A stretch of DNA of 64,000 nt from Micromonospora sp. R77 (GCF_022747945.1 NZ_JALDST010000001.1:682001-746000), one strand, 5' to 3'; shown: positions 7,902 through 17,002, numbered from the stretch's first letter. The notes: generated by a model from the sequence alone, not told the origin. Made by a program: numbers and translations.

Positions 7902-9029
7902 GTGTCCCGATCCCGTACGGCCGCGCTGCTCACCGCGGCCGCCACCCTCCTGTTCGGCGCCGTCGCGCTGACCGCCGGCCCCGATCCGGCCGCCGCGCAC
8001 GGCGCGGCGATCACCCCCGGCAGCCGGACCTATCTGTGCTGGAAGGACGGCCTCACCGCGACCGGTGAAATCAAGCCCAACAACCCCGCCTGCGCGGCGG
8101 CGGTCGCCCAGAGCGGGGCCAACTCGCTCTACAACTGGTTCGGTGTGCTGCGCTCCGACGCCGGCGGCCGGACCGTCGGCTTCATCCCCGACGGCAAGCT
8201 GTGCAGCGGCGGCAACCCCGGTTACGCCGGATACGACCTGGCCCGCGCGGACTGGCCGCTGACCCACCTGACCGCCGGGGCGAAGCACGACTTCCGGTAC
8301 AGCAACTGGGCCGCCCACCCGGGCACCTTCTACTACTACGTGACGAAGGACAGCTGGGACCCGAACCGGCCGCTGGCCTGGAGCGACCTGGAGGACCAGC
8401 CGTTCCTGACGGTCACCAACCCGCCGCAGAGCGGCTCACCGGGCACCGACGGGGGCTACTACTACTTCAGCGGCAACCTGCCGGCGAACAAGAGCGGGCG
8501 GCACATCATCTACTCCCGCTGGGTCCGCTCGGACAGCCAGGAGAACTTCTTCGGCTGCTCCGACGTGACCTTCGACGGCGGCCACGGCGAGGTGACCGGC
8601 GCCGGCCTCGGCGGCACGCCCACCCCGACCCCGACCACGCCGACGCCCACCCCCACCACGCCGAGCCCGACGCCAACCCCGACCGCACCGAGCCCGACGC
8701 CGACCCCGACCACCCCGCCGCCGGGGGGCGACTGCATGGCGGTCTACAAGGTGGTCAGCGCCTGGCCGGGCGGCTTCCAGGGCGAAGTCATGATCATGAA
8801 CCACAGCTCGCGCACCTACGGCGGCTGGGTGGCGACCTGGACCTGGCCCAGCGGTCAGCAGCTCACCCAACTCTGGAACGGCACGGCCAGCACGACCGGT
8901 GCCACGGTGACCGTCACCAACGCCGCCTGGAACGGCACCGTCGCCCCCGAGGGCACCACCACGTTCGGCTTCACCGCCAACACGACCGGCGCCAACACCC
9001 TTCCCACGGTCACCTGCTCCGGCCGGTGA
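7902..9029 (+). CDS. Secreted AA10 lytic polysaccharide monooxygenase with C-terminal CBM2
   Basis: A 375-residue secreted copper LPMO. It starts at GTG 7902, eight or so bases after AGGAGAAC. The signal peptide covers residues 1-32 and is cleaved before H33 in AAAHGAAI, giving the N-terminal His of the copper brace; the second His is in SNWAAHPGTF. The catalytic domain runs to about residue 235 and ends in WVRSDSQENFF..DVTFDGGHG, very like Streptomyces C1-oxidising cellulose-active AA10 enzymes. A Thr/Pro linker (TPTPTTPTPT type) leads to a family 2 carbohydrate-binding module. Role: oxidative cleavage of crystalline cellulose outside the cell. Confidence 0.95.
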   Translation: MSRSRTAALLTAAATLLFGAVALTAGPDPAAAHGAAITPGSRTYLCWKDGLTATGEIKPNNPACAAAVAQSGANSLYNWFGVLRSDAGGRTVGFIPDGKLCSGGNPGYAGYDLARADWPLTHLTAGAKHDFRYSNWAAHPGTFYYYVTKDSWDPNRPLAWSDLEDQPFLTVTNPPQSGSPGTDGGYYYFSGNLPANKSGRHIIYSRWVRSDSQENFFGCSDVTFDGGHGEVTGAGLGGTPTPTPTTPTPTPTTPSPTPTPTAPSPTPTPTTPPPGGDCMAVYKVVSAWPGGFQGEVMIMNHSSRTYGGWVATWTWPSGQQLTQLWNGTASTTGATVTVTNAAWNGTVAPEGTTTFGFTANTTGANTLPTVTCSGR

Positions 9030-9058
9030 CCCCGGCGGCGCACCCCGGCTGAGACGAG

Positions 9059-9107
9059 CAAGAGGTTTGCGTCGCCGGTACGAACTCCGGCAGACGCAAA
9101 CCTCTTG
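9059..9107. terminator. Bidirectional hairpin between convergent genes
   Basis: A perfect 15-bp stem, CAAGAGGTTTGCGTC paired with GACGCAAACCTCTTG, enclosing a small CCGG/CCGG inner stem. It sits between the LPMO stop (9029) and the asnB stop (9131) and can terminate both. There is no U-tract, as is usual in high-GC actinobacteria. Confidence 0.75.
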
Positions 9108-9130
9108 ATCGACGATCCAGGGGCGGACGG

Positions 9131-11092
9131 TCAGCGGACCATGCTGCCGACCACCGGCTTGGTGAGCAGGGCGGACTGGTTGCGCTGGATGCCGGGGTCG
9201 AGGGTCTTGGCCACGAAGATGGCGTGCCAGATGCAGAAGATCAGCACGGTCCACACCTTGCGGGAGTGGTCCGCCTCCTCCCGCTTGTGCTCCTCCAGCA
9301 GCCGCATCGCGTACGACAGGTCGAGCAGGTCACCGGCGCCGGAGGTGGACAGCACGTGCCGGGCCCACTCGTACATCTCGCCGCGCAGCCAGACCCGGGT
9401 CGGGGTCGGGAAGCCGAGCTTCTTGCGGTTGACGATGGCCGGCGGCACCACGCCCTGCAGCGCCTGGCGCATCGCGTACTTGGTGGCGTCGGAGCGGGGC
9501 GGGAGCTTCAGGTCCACCGGGATGCCGGCCGCGACGTCGAAGACCTCCCGGTCGAGGAAGGGCACCCGCACCTCCAGCGAGTGCGCCATCGAGATCCGGT
9601 CGGCCTTGACCAGGATGTCGCCGCGCAGCCAGGTGTAGAGGTCGACGTACTGCATCTTGGTGACGTCGTCCAGCTCGGTGCACTCGGCGTAGATCGGCGC
9701 GGTGACGTCGGTGTAGCGGACCGAGGGGTCGTAGCGGCGCAGCAGGTGCTGCTTCTCCTCCTCGGTGAACATCCGGGCGTTGCCGTAGTAGCGCTGCTCG
9801 ATCGGGGTGGTGCCGCGCTCCAGGAAGCTCTTGCCCTTGACCCCCTGCGGAATGGCCCTGGAGACCGCCCGCAGGCCCTTCTGCACTCCGCCCGGCAGGC
9901 CGTTGACCGTGCCGAGGGAGAGCGGCTCGCGATAGATGGTGTACCCGCCGAAGAACTCGTCGGCGCCCTCACCGGAGAGCACCACGGTGACGTGCTCGGC
10001 GGCCTTCTTGGCGACGAAGTAGAGCGGGACGAGCGCCGGGTCGGCCACCGGGTCGTCCAGGTGCCAGATGATCTTCGGCAGCGCGTCGATCATGTCCTGC
10101 GGCCCGATCTTGGTCGGGATCGTGGTCACGTCGAGGTGTCGGGCCGAGTCCTGGGCGACGTCGATCTCGGAGTAGCCGGGGACGTCGTAGCCGACGGTGA
10201 AGGTGAGGATGTTCGGGTTGAACTCCCGGGCCAGCGCCACCACCGCGGTCGAGTCGATCCCGCTGGACAGGAACGAACCGACCGGCACGTCCGAGCGCAT
10301 GTGCATCCGGACGCTCTCCCGGAGCGTCTCCCGGATCTCGTGGTAGAGCTTCTGCTCGTCGGGGACCGGGGTCGGCCGGAACACCGGCCGGTACCACCGG
10401 CGTACGTCGATCCGGCCGCCCGGCGTCCAGGTCAGGTACTCCCCCGAGCCGATCCGGTTGATCCCCCGGTGCAGGGTGCCCGGCTCCGGGACGTACTGGA
10501 GGGTCAGGTAGTGGCTCAGGTTGGCGGTGTCGATCCCCGCGTCACCCTGGTAGGCCGACTGGGCGAAGGGCAGCAGCGCCTTCTTCTCCGAGGCGAGATA
10601 GAGCCCGTCGGCGGTCTCCAGGTAGTGCAGCGGCTTGATGCCGAAGTAGTCCCGGGCGCCGAACGCCCGCCGCTCCTGCCGGTCCCAGATGACGAAGGCG
10701 AACATGCCGCGCAGCCGGGTGAGCACCTGCTCGCCCCAGTAGTGGTAGCCGGCGACGATCACCTCACCGTCGCCGTTCGTGGCGAACTGGGCCCCGAAGT
10801 CCCGGATCAGCTCGTCGCGCAGCTCGATGTAGTTGTAGATCTCGCCGTTGAAGGTGAGCAGGTAACGGCCGCCCGCGTAGGGCAGCGGCTCGTGGCTGAG
10901 CGCCACGTCGATGATGGCCAGGCGCTTGTGCGCGAACACACCGTCCGCGTACCGGCCGGAGGCGTCGCCGACCACCTCGACCCCGGTCTCGTCCGGGCCG
11001 CGGTGGTGCAGGCACTCCAGTGCTCCGGCGATGTTGTCGCGGTGGGCGGCGGCGTCGCCGCGCGCGCTGAAGAAGGCCAGGAGTCCGCACAT
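9131..11092 (-). CDS. asnB: Asparagine synthase (glutamine-hydrolysing)
   Basis: A 653-residue class II glutamine amidotransferase / asparagine synthetase. Cys2 (MCGLLAFF) is the N-terminal nucleophile, and FNGEIYNY and NGDGEVI form the glutaminase pocket. The synthetase domain carries the pyrophosphate-binding loop SSGIDSTAV and LSGEGADEFFGGY. It makes asparagine from aspartate, glutamine and ATP in the cytoplasm. The start ATG 11092 puts Cys at position 2 as required. The length matches the long actinobacterial AsnB type, which is often annotated for amidation in specialised metabolism or cell-wall biology. It is a single gene, so housekeeping is most likely. Confidence 0.95.
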   Translation of the reverse strand: MCGLLAFFSARGDAAAHRDNIAGALECLHHRGPDETGVEVVGDASGRYADGVFAHKRLAIIDVALSHEPLPYAGGRYLLTFNGEIYNYIELRDELIRDFGAQFATNGDGEVIVAGYHYWGEQVLTRLRGMFAFVIWDRQERRAFGARDYFGIKPLHYLETADGLYLASEKKALLPFAQSAYQGDAGIDTANLSHYLTLQYVPEPGTLHRGINRIGSGEYLTWTPGGRIDVRRWYRPVFRPTPVPDEQKLYHEIRETLRESVRMHMRSDVPVGSFLSSGIDSTAVVALAREFNPNILTFTVGYDVPGYSEIDVAQDSARHLDVTTIPTKIGPQDMIDALPKIIWHLDDPVADPALVPLYFVAKKAAEHVTVVLSGEGADEFFGGYTIYREPLSLGTVNGLPGGVQKGLRAVSRAIPQGVKGKSFLERGTTPIEQRYYGNARMFTEEEKQHLLRRYDPSVRYTDVTAPIYAECTELDDVTKMQYVDLYTWLRGDILVKADRISMAHSLEVRVPFLDREVFDVAAGIPVDLKLPPRSDATKYAMRQALQGVVPPAIVNRKKLGFPTPTRVWLRGEMYEWARHVLSTSGAGDLLDLSYAMRLLEEHKREEADHSRKVWTVLIFCIWHAIFVAKTLDPGIQRNQSALLTKPVVGSMVR

Positions 11093-11240
11093 GGTCAGCA
11101 TCTTTTCACGCGGGCCGGGCGGGCGTCGCGGCACCGCTGGCTCTGCCCCCCGCCGCGCTCCGCGACCCACCGTCGGCTGCCCGGCCCGGGCCGCCGGGTA
11201 GCGTCTGGACCAGCAACGACGCGCAGCAAGGGGGCGGATC

Positions 11241-12704
11241 ATGACCGAGGAGCGGAACCAGCCGGACGGTACGGAGTCGCACGACCCGGACTTCCCGGAG
11301 GCGTTCCTGGCGTTCATGCGGCAGGGCTGGCGGGACACCGAGCTGCCGGTCGGCCCCCGCCCGGAGGTGCCGAACCACGCCAAGCGGCGGGCCGCGCTCG
11401 CCGCGGCCTTCCCCGGCGAGACGCTGGTGATCCCCACCGGCACCGAGAAGGTACGCGCCAACGACACCGAGCACCGGTTCCGGCCGGGCAGCGACTTCGC
11501 GTACCTGACCGGCGACCTCGATCCGGACAGCGTGCTGGTGCTGCGCCCGGGCGGGGACGCCACGCTGTTCATGCGGCCCCGCTCGTCCCGCCGTACCGAT
11601 GAGTTCTTCCGCAGCCGGCACGGTGAGCTGTGGGTGGGCCGCCGCCCCACGCTGAAGGAGAAGTCGACCGAGCTGGGGCTGCCGACCGCCGACCTGACCG
11701 AGCTCGACGCGGCGCTGGCCGACCTGGCGCCGGGGCGTACCCGGGTGCTGCGCGGTGTCGACGCCCGGGTGGACGCGGCGGTGCGCCCGTACGACGGTGC
11801 CCGCGCCGAGGGCCGGCCCGGCCGCGACCGCGAGCTGGCCACCGCGATCGCCGAGCTGAAGCTGGTCAAGGACGAGTGGGAGATCGCGCAGCTGCAGGAC
11901 GCGTGCGACGCGACCGTCCGCGGCTTCGAGGACGTGGCCCGCGCGTTGCCGGCCGACCGGGGCGTCGCCGAGCGGCTGCTGGAGGGCGTCTTCGCGCTGC
12001 GCGCCCGGCACGACGGCAACGACGTCGGGTACGGCTCGATCGTCGGTGCCGGCGAGCACGCCACGATCCTGCACTGGGTGCACAACCACGGCGCGACCCG
12101 GCCGGGCGAGCTGCTGCTGATGGACATGGGGGTGGAGAACCGCAACCTCTACACCGCCGACGTCACCCGGGTGCTGCCGGTCGACGGCCGGTTCACCCCG
12201 CTGCAGCGCCAGGTCTACGACGCCGTGTACGCCGCCCAGCAGGCCGGCATCGAGCGCTGCCGGCCGGGCGTGCCGTTCCGCGACGTGCACCTGGCGTCGA
12301 TGCGGGTGCTCGCCGAGGCGCTGAAGGACCTCGGCCTACTGCCGGTGAGCGTGGACGAGGCGATGGACCCGGCCTCGACGGTCTACCGCCGGTGGACCCT
12401 GCACGGCACCAGCCACATGCTCGGCATCGACGTGCACGACTGCGCCAACGCGCGGAAGGAGACCTACCGGGACGGCCCGCTCGGCGAGGGGTACGTGCTC
12501 ACCGTCGAGCCGGGGCTCTATTTCCAGCCCGAGGACGAGCTGGTCCCCGAGGAGCTGCGCGGCATGGGCGTCCGGATCGAGGACGACATCCTGGTCACGG
12601 TCGACGGTCCGGTGAACCTCTCGGCCGGGCTGCCGCGCCGCTCCGACGAGGTGGAGACCTGGCTGGCCGAGCAGCGGGAGGCAGGTCCGCGCCTGCCGGG
12701 CTGA
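11241..12704 (+). CDS. pepP: Xaa-Pro aminopeptidase (aminopeptidase P)
   Basis: A 487-residue M24B metallopeptidase that removes N-terminal residues preceding proline. The five metal ligands of the pita-bread fold are visible: Asp in LLLMDMGVEN and in YTADVTRV, His in LHGTSHMLGIDVHD, Glu in LTVEPGLYF and Glu in GVRIEDDILV. An N-terminal aminopeptidase-P domain precedes the catalytic part (about residues 40-170). There is no signal peptide, so it is cytoplasmic. ATG 11241 is preceded by AAGGGGGCGG as a ribosome-binding site. It is divergent from asnB with a 148-base gap. Confidence 0.95.
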   Translation: MTEERNQPDGTESHDPDFPEAFLAFMRQGWRDTELPVGPRPEVPNHAKRRAALAAAFPGETLVIPTGTEKVRANDTEHRFRPGSDFAYLTGDLDPDSVLVLRPGGDATLFMRPRSSRRTDEFFRSRHGELWVGRRPTLKEKSTELGLPTADLTELDAALADLAPGRTRVLRGVDARVDAAVRPYDGARAEGRPGRDRELATAIAELKLVKDEWEIAQLQDACDATVRGFEDVARALPADRGVAERLLEGVFALRARHDGNDVGYGSIVGAGEHATILHWVHNHGATRPGELLLMDMGVENRNLYTADVTRVLPVDGRFTPLQRQVYDAVYAAQQAGIERCRPGVPFRDVHLASMRVLAEALKDLGLLPVSVDEAMDPASTVYRRWTLHGTSHMLGIDVHDCANARKETYRDGPLGEGYVLTVEPGLYFQPEDELVPEELRGMGVRIEDDILVTVDGPVNLSAGLPRRSDEVETWLAEQREAGPRLPG

Positions 12705-12729
12705 GCGTTCCGTACGGTGGCGGGCTCGC

Positions 12730-12770
12730 CACCGGCGTCTGCGACGTGTGCTGTCGTACCGACGCCGGTG
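12730..12770 (+). terminator. Possible terminator after pepP
   Basis: CACCGGCGTC (12730-12739) pairs perfectly with GACGCCGGTG (12761-12770) around a 21-nt loop, 25 bases after the pepP stop. The stem is only 10 bp and has no U-tract, so this is a modest candidate. Confidence 0.4.
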
Positions 12771-12894
12771 TCGGGCCCGCCGCCGTTTGCGCTGCTCGGC
12801 ACCCTTACGGCCGGCGCGGCCCGGTCGTACCGACGATGCCAGATGTGAGCGTAATGCGGGGTTTTCTCGGATAAGTCCTCGTCGCGAGGATCCT

Positions 12895-12935
12895 TCTCAT
12901 ACGGTGAGCATCAGAGGCTACAACCGATTTGTAGC
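12895..12935 (+). promoter_or_regulatory. Conserved leader element upstream of the first beta-helix gene
   Basis: TCTCATACGGTG (from 12895) is followed exactly 22 bases after its first base by the perfect inverted repeat GCTACAA-CCGAT-TTGTAGC (12917-12935). The same two blocks with the same spacing occur upstream of the paralogous gene at 15031-15071. TACGGT in the first block fits an actinobacterial -10 (TAnnnT), which would put transcription start close to or inside the inverted repeat. The repeat could be an operator or an mRNA 5' hairpin. The distance to the start codon is 59 bases. Confidence 0.6.
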
Positions 12936-12994
12936 TTGTCGCCCCACCTGCGGTGGTGCGAAGCCTTTGAAGCACGAAAGGGCGGAAGGCTCTG

Positions 12995-14776
12995 ATGTCC
13001 AACGACGTAACGACTACCGACGGCGGGGCCCCGATGACCCCGCCGACGAACAGGCGGCGGGCGCTCTGGGTCGCCACCGGCGTGGCCGGGCTGACCGGCG
13101 TCGTCGGTCTGGCGGCGCTGGGGGGTCTCGCCGCTCGGGACAACAAGTCGGACGACGCGCAGCGTGCGTCGGAGAACCAGGCCGCCGCGCCGCGGAACGT
13201 CAGCGACGCCGGCAAGGCCGAGGACGAGGCCGGCACCGACGACCAGAAGAAGGACCGCGACGCGCGGAACGCCGAGGACGAGTACGGCCGGGACGGCAAG
13301 GGCGGTGACGAGCGCGGCGAGCACGGCCGGGAGAACAAGGACCGGGACAAGGACCGGGACAAGGACGAGCACGGCCGCGTGCGGGAGGTGCCCTGCGACG
13401 ACGAGAAGCTGATCGAGGCCGTCGACCTGGCCAACCGGGACCACGGCGGCACGCTCAAGCTCGCCCCGCACTGCACCTACGAGCTGAGCTTCTCCGACAA
13501 GAAGACCGGCACCGGCCTGCCGACCATCCGGCAGGAGATCACCATCAAGGGCCAGGACTCCACGATCAAGCGCGACTCCGAGGACGCCTTCCGGCTCTTC
13601 CGCGTCGCCGACGGCGGCGACCTGACCCTCAAGGACGTCACCCTCAAGGACGGCAACGCCGCCGAGTTCAAGTACGGCCAGGCACCCTCGACCAGCTCGC
13701 AGGGCGGCCAGGGCCTCCAGGCCCCGCAGGGTGGCCAGGCCGGGCCCGCGTACCCCGGTCCCGGCAAGGACGGCGAGGCGGACGGCGGTGCGCTGCTGGT
13801 CGAGCACGGCGGCAGCGCCCACCTGGAGAAGGTGAAGCTGACCGGCAACAACGCCGAGGGCAACGGCGGCGCGATCGCCAACTTCGGCCGGGTCGACCTG
13901 GCGTGGAGCCTGGTGGAGGGCAACCACGCCCGGGGCAGCGGTGGCGGTGTCTTCAACGCCGGCCTGCTCAAGGTCAAGGAGTCCCACGTCGCGGACAACA
14001 CGGCCGGTAAGAACGGCGGCGGCATCGCCAACGGGCACGGCAAGAAGTACGGCTTCCCGCACGTCGTGATCGACGGTCGCGACCAGGCCGGCAGCGTGGA
14101 GATCTTCAAGAGCGAGATCGAGGGCAACCAGGCCGGCGACAACGGCGGCGGCCTGTTCAGCTCCGGCGGGTTCGTCAAGATCGCCTTCGCGGCCGTCAAG
14201 GAGAACACCGCCTGCCGCAACGGCGGTGGCATCTACGCCGAGGACACCGACCTCGATCTCGAGAAGGTGCTGGTCGCCGGGAACCACGCCGACAAGGACG
14301 GGGGCGGCATCGTCAACACCGGCGGTAAGCACGAGGAGAGCCTGGTGCCCGGCGGCGACGAGCGCGACCGGCGCGCCACCGCCACCATCGCCGACAGCAA
14401 GATCGTCGACAACACCGCCGGGCGCTTCGGCGGCGGCATCTTCAACGGTGACCTGGAGGTCAAGCTCGAGGACGGCTTCCTGCAGGCGCCCGAGGGCGGG
14501 GACAGCCGGGGCGACAACACCCTGCTGACCCTGCGGGACACCGAGATCAAGGGCAACACCGCCCTCAACGGCGGCGGCATCTTCAACAACAAGGGCACGG
14601 TCACCCTGACCAAGACCCGCGTCACCAAGAACACCGCCACCGACAGCTCCAAGACCCACCGGGTCGCCGGCGGCATCCTCAACAACGACGGCCGGGTCCG
14701 CCTCGACGAGACCTCGACCGTCACCGACAACGACCCGACCAACTGCGCCGGCACCGTCAAGGACTGCTTCAACTGA
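12995..14776 (+). CDS. Exported beta-helix (Pmp-like GGGI repeat) protein, copy 1
   Basis: A 593-residue protein. An RRR-flanked hydrophobic segment (about residues 29-50) is a signal peptide or anchor. It is followed by a highly charged Asp/Lys/Glu/Arg stretch with two DRDK repeats, then a domain with at least eight repeats of NxAxxNGGGIxN type (for example NTAGKNGGGIANG, NHARGSGGGVFNAG). Such repeats build right-handed parallel beta-helices and recall chlamydial Pmp GGAI/FxxN motifs. It ends in CAGTVKDCFN, with two Cys. No catalytic residues of pectate lyases are evident. Likely a surface or secreted structural/adhesive protein; function unknown. Large parts are identical to the downstream copy. 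Confidence 0.85.
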   Translation: MSNDVTTTDGGAPMTPPTNRRRALWVATGVAGLTGVVGLAALGGLAARDNKSDDAQRASENQAAAPRNVSDAGKAEDEAGTDDQKKDRDARNAEDEYGRDGKGGDERGEHGRENKDRDKDRDKDEHGRVREVPCDDEKLIEAVDLANRDHGGTLKLAPHCTYELSFSDKKTGTGLPTIRQEITIKGQDSTIKRDSEDAFRLFRVADGGDLTLKDVTLKDGNAAEFKYGQAPSTSSQGGQGLQAPQGGQAGPAYPGPGKDGEADGGALLVEHGGSAHLEKVKLTGNNAEGNGGAIANFGRVDLAWSLVEGNHARGSGGGVFNAGLLKVKESHVADNTAGKNGGGIANGHGKKYGFPHVVIDGRDQAGSVEIFKSEIEGNQAGDNGGGLFSSGGFVKIAFAAVKENTACRNGGGIYAEDTDLDLEKVLVAGNHADKDGGGIVNTGGKHEESLVPGGDERDRRATATIADSKIVDNTAGRFGGGIFNGDLEVKLEDGFLQAPEGGDSRGDNTLLTLRDTEIKGNTALNGGGIFNNKGTVTLTKTRVTKNTATDSSKTHRVAGGILNNDGRVRLDETSTVTDNDPTNCAGTVKDCFN

Positions 14777-14792
14777 ACCACCACATAACCGC

Positions 14793-14833
14793 GGGGGTCC
14801 CTTTCCGTCGCCCGGCGACGGGAAGGGACCCCC
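14793..14833 (+). terminator. Strong terminator after beta-helix gene 1
   Basis: A 19-bp stem starting GGGGGTCCCTT and ending AAGGGACCCCC with a 3-nt loop and one G:U-type mismatch, 16 bases after the stop. It should separate the two paralogous genes transcriptionally, in line with each having its own leader element. Confidence 0.85.
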
Positions 14834-14976
14834 ATCGTCCTCCTTCGCGGGGTACGTCGGGCCCGTCCCGAATGCGGCGCACCATCGGCCGGCGCACGCT
14901 TTCCGCCCGGACCGGGCCGCTTCGCCACCGGTGACGCCGCTGCCGCCCCGCCGTCCCGCCTGCTGCCGGCTGCACC

Positions 14977-15003
14977 GCCCACACACCTTATGTGGGCTTT
15001 TTT
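14977..15003 (+). terminator. Orphan intrinsic terminator with U-tract
   Basis: GCCCACA (14977-14983) pairs with TGTGGGC (14991-14997) and is followed directly by TTTTTT (14998-15003). This is a classic rho-independent terminator on the plus strand, rare in such GC-rich DNA. The previous gene already has its own terminator at 14793-14833 and no ORF with coding character lies between, so this one has no obvious client. It may end a small RNA or attenuate read-through into the next gene. Confidence 0.7.
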
Positions 15004-15030
15004 CGCATATGCACACGAGGCGAAGAAAGC

Positions 15031-15071
15031 TCTCATACGGTGTTCTTCAGAAGCTACAACCGATTTGTAGC
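15031..15071 (+). promoter_or_regulatory. Conserved leader element upstream of the second beta-helix gene
   Basis: TCTCATACGGTG at 15031 and the inverted repeat GCTACAA-CCGAT-TTGTAGC at 15053-15071 repeat the element at 12895-12935 with the same 22-base spacing. The sequence between the blocks is only partly conserved, so selection seems to act on the two motifs and their spacing. The distance to the ATG is 62 bases. Probably a shared promoter/operator for co-regulated paralogues. Confidence 0.6.
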
Positions 15072-15133
15072 GAAGGCCGCCTCGCCGTGGCGAAGCGACC
15101 TTGTCTGGTACAAGGAGAGGGCAGAGAGCTCCG

Positions 15134-17002
15134 ATGTCCAACTACCTTCGCAATAACGATGACGCCGTTCGTGAGACGACCTCCCCGATCCGTCGTCGCC
15201 GGCTCTGGCTCGCCACCGGCGTCGTGGGCCTGACCGGGGCGGTCAGCCTGGCGGGCGTGGCCTACGCGACCACCGGCGCCACCGGCCCGCACCGGCTCGC
15301 CGACCTGAAGTGGTCGACCGCCCAGCAGCTCAGCGACGACACCCACGGCGACGAGAAGGACCGCGACGCGCGGAACGCCGAGGACGAGTACGGCCGGGAC
15401 GGCAAGGGCGGTGACGAGCGCGGCGAGCACGGCCGGGAGAACAAGGACCGGGACAAGGACCGGGACAAGGACGAGCACGGCCGCGTGCGGGAGGTGCCCT
15501 GCGACGACGAGAAGCTGATCGAGGCCGTCGACCTGGCCAACCGGGACCACGGCGGCACGCTCAAGCTCGCCCCGCACTGCACCTACGAGCTGAGCTTCTC
15601 CGACAAGAAGACCGGCACCGGCCTGCCGACCATCCGGCAGGAGATCACCATCAAGGGCCAGGACTCCACGATCAAGCGCGACTCCGAGGACGCCTTCCGG
15701 CTCTTCCGCGTCGCCGACGGCGGCGACCTGACCCTCAAGGACGTCACCCTCAAGGACGGCAACGCCGCCGAGTTCAAGTACGGCCAGGCACCCTCGACCA
15801 GCTCGCAGGGCAGCCAGAGCCTCCAGGCCCCGCAGGGTGGCCAGGGCGGCCAGGCCGTCCAGGCGCCGCAGATCGTACAGGCGCCGCAGGGGGCCCAGGC
15901 CGCGGCGGCTCCGCAGGGGGCGCAGGCCGCTCAGGCTCCGCAGGGAGCGCTGGCGGTGGCTCCGCAGGCCGTGCAGAGCGGGCCCGGGTACCCGGCGCCG
16001 CGCAAGGACGGCGAAGCGGACGGCGGTGCGCTGCTGGTCGAGCACGGCGGCAGCGCCCACCTGGAGAAGGTGAAGCTGACCGGCAACAACGCCGAGGGCA
16101 ACGGCGGCGCCATCGCCAACTTCGGCCGGGTCGACCTCGACTGGAGCACCGTCGAGAACAACCACGCCCGGGAGAACGGCGGCGGCGTGTTCAACACCGG
16201 CCTGCTCAAGGTCAAGGAGTCCCGTGTCGCCCACAACACCGCCGGCGAGAACGGCGGCGGCATCGCCAACGGGCACGGCAAGAAGGACGGCCCGCACATC
16301 GTCGTCGACGGCCGCGACGAGGCCGGCAGCGTGGAGATCTTCAAGAGCGAGATCGAGGGCAACCAGGCCGGCGACAACGGCGGCGGCCTGTTCAGCTCCG
16401 GCGGGTTCCTCCAGGTCAGCTTCTCCTACGTCAAGGAGAACACCGCCTGCCGCAACGGCGGTGGCATCTACGCCGAGGACACCGACCTCGACGTCGACCA
16501 CGTCATCGTCGCCAAGAACCACGCGACCTTCGGCGGCGGCGGCATCGTCAACACCGGCGGCAAGCACGAGGAGAGCCTGGTGCCCGGCGGCGACGAGCGC
16601 GACCAGCGCGCCACCGCCACCATCGCCGACAGCAAGATCGTCGACAACACCGCCGGCGGTTTCGGCGGCGGCATCTTCAACGGCGAGTGGCTGGTCAAGG
16701 TCTCCGACGGCTTCGTGGAGGGGCCGGAGGGCCGGGGCGACAACGCCCTGCTGACCCTGCGGGACACCGAGATCAAGGGCAACACCGCCCTCAACGGCGG
16801 CGGCATCTTCAACAACAAGGGCACGGTCACCCTGACCAAGACCCGCGTCACCAAGAACACCGCCACCGACAGCTCCAAGACCCACCGGGTCGCCGGCGGC
16901 ATCCTCAACAACGACGGCCGGGTCCGCCTCGACGAGACCTCGACCGTCACCGACAACGACCCGACCAACTGCGCCGGCACCGTCAAGGACTGCTTCAACT
17001 GA
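15134..17002 (+). CDS. Exported beta-helix (Pmp-like GGGI repeat) protein, copy 2
   Basis: A 622-residue paralogue of the gene at 12995. ATG 15134 follows AAGGAGAGGG; an in-frame ATG at 15101 lies upstream of that ribosome-binding site. The signal/anchor segment follows RRRR at about residues 17-20, then comes the same charged DRDK region and the GGGI beta-helix repeats, ending in the same CFN terminus. The N-terminus (first ~70 residues) differs from copy 1. A Gln/Ala/Pro-rich insert of about 45 residues (QAPQGAQAA-type repeats) after residue 225 is absent or short in copy 1. Two blocks appear identical to copy 1 at DNA level (15356-15811 and 16747-17002). Function unknown, presumably extracellular. 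Confidence 0.85.
   Translation: MSNYLRNNDDAVRETTSPIRRRRLWLATGVVGLTGAVSLAGVAYATTGATGPHRLADLKWSTAQQLSDDTHGDEKDRDARNAEDEYGRDGKGGDERGEHGRENKDRDKDRDKDEHGRVREVPCDDEKLIEAVDLANRDHGGTLKLAPHCTYELSFSDKKTGTGLPTIRQEITIKGQDSTIKRDSEDAFRLFRVADGGDLTLKDVTLKDGNAAEFKYGQAPSTSSQGSQSLQAPQGGQGGQAVQAPQIVQAPQGAQAAAAPQGAQAAQAPQGALAVAPQAVQSGPGYPAPRKDGEADGGALLVEHGGSAHLEKVKLTGNNAEGNGGAIANFGRVDLDWSTVENNHARENGGGVFNTGLLKVKESRVAHNTAGENGGGIANGHGKKDGPHIVVDGRDEAGSVEIFKSEIEGNQAGDNGGGLFSSGGFLQVSFSYVKENTACRNGGGIYAEDTDLDVDHVIVAKNHATFGGGGIVNTGGKHEESLVPGGDERDQRATATIADSKIVDNTAGGFGGGIFNGEWLVKVSDGFVEGPEGRGDNALLTLRDTEIKGNTALNGGGIFNNKGTVTLTKTRVTKNTATDSSKTHRVAGGILNNDGRVRLDETSTVTDNDPTNCAGTVKDCFN

Noticed and set aside
13300..13400. Short tandem repeats (GACAAGGACCGG) considered as a possible CRISPR or VNTR
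   Set aside because: They are two or three copies of an in-frame DRDK codon block inside a gene, without spacers.
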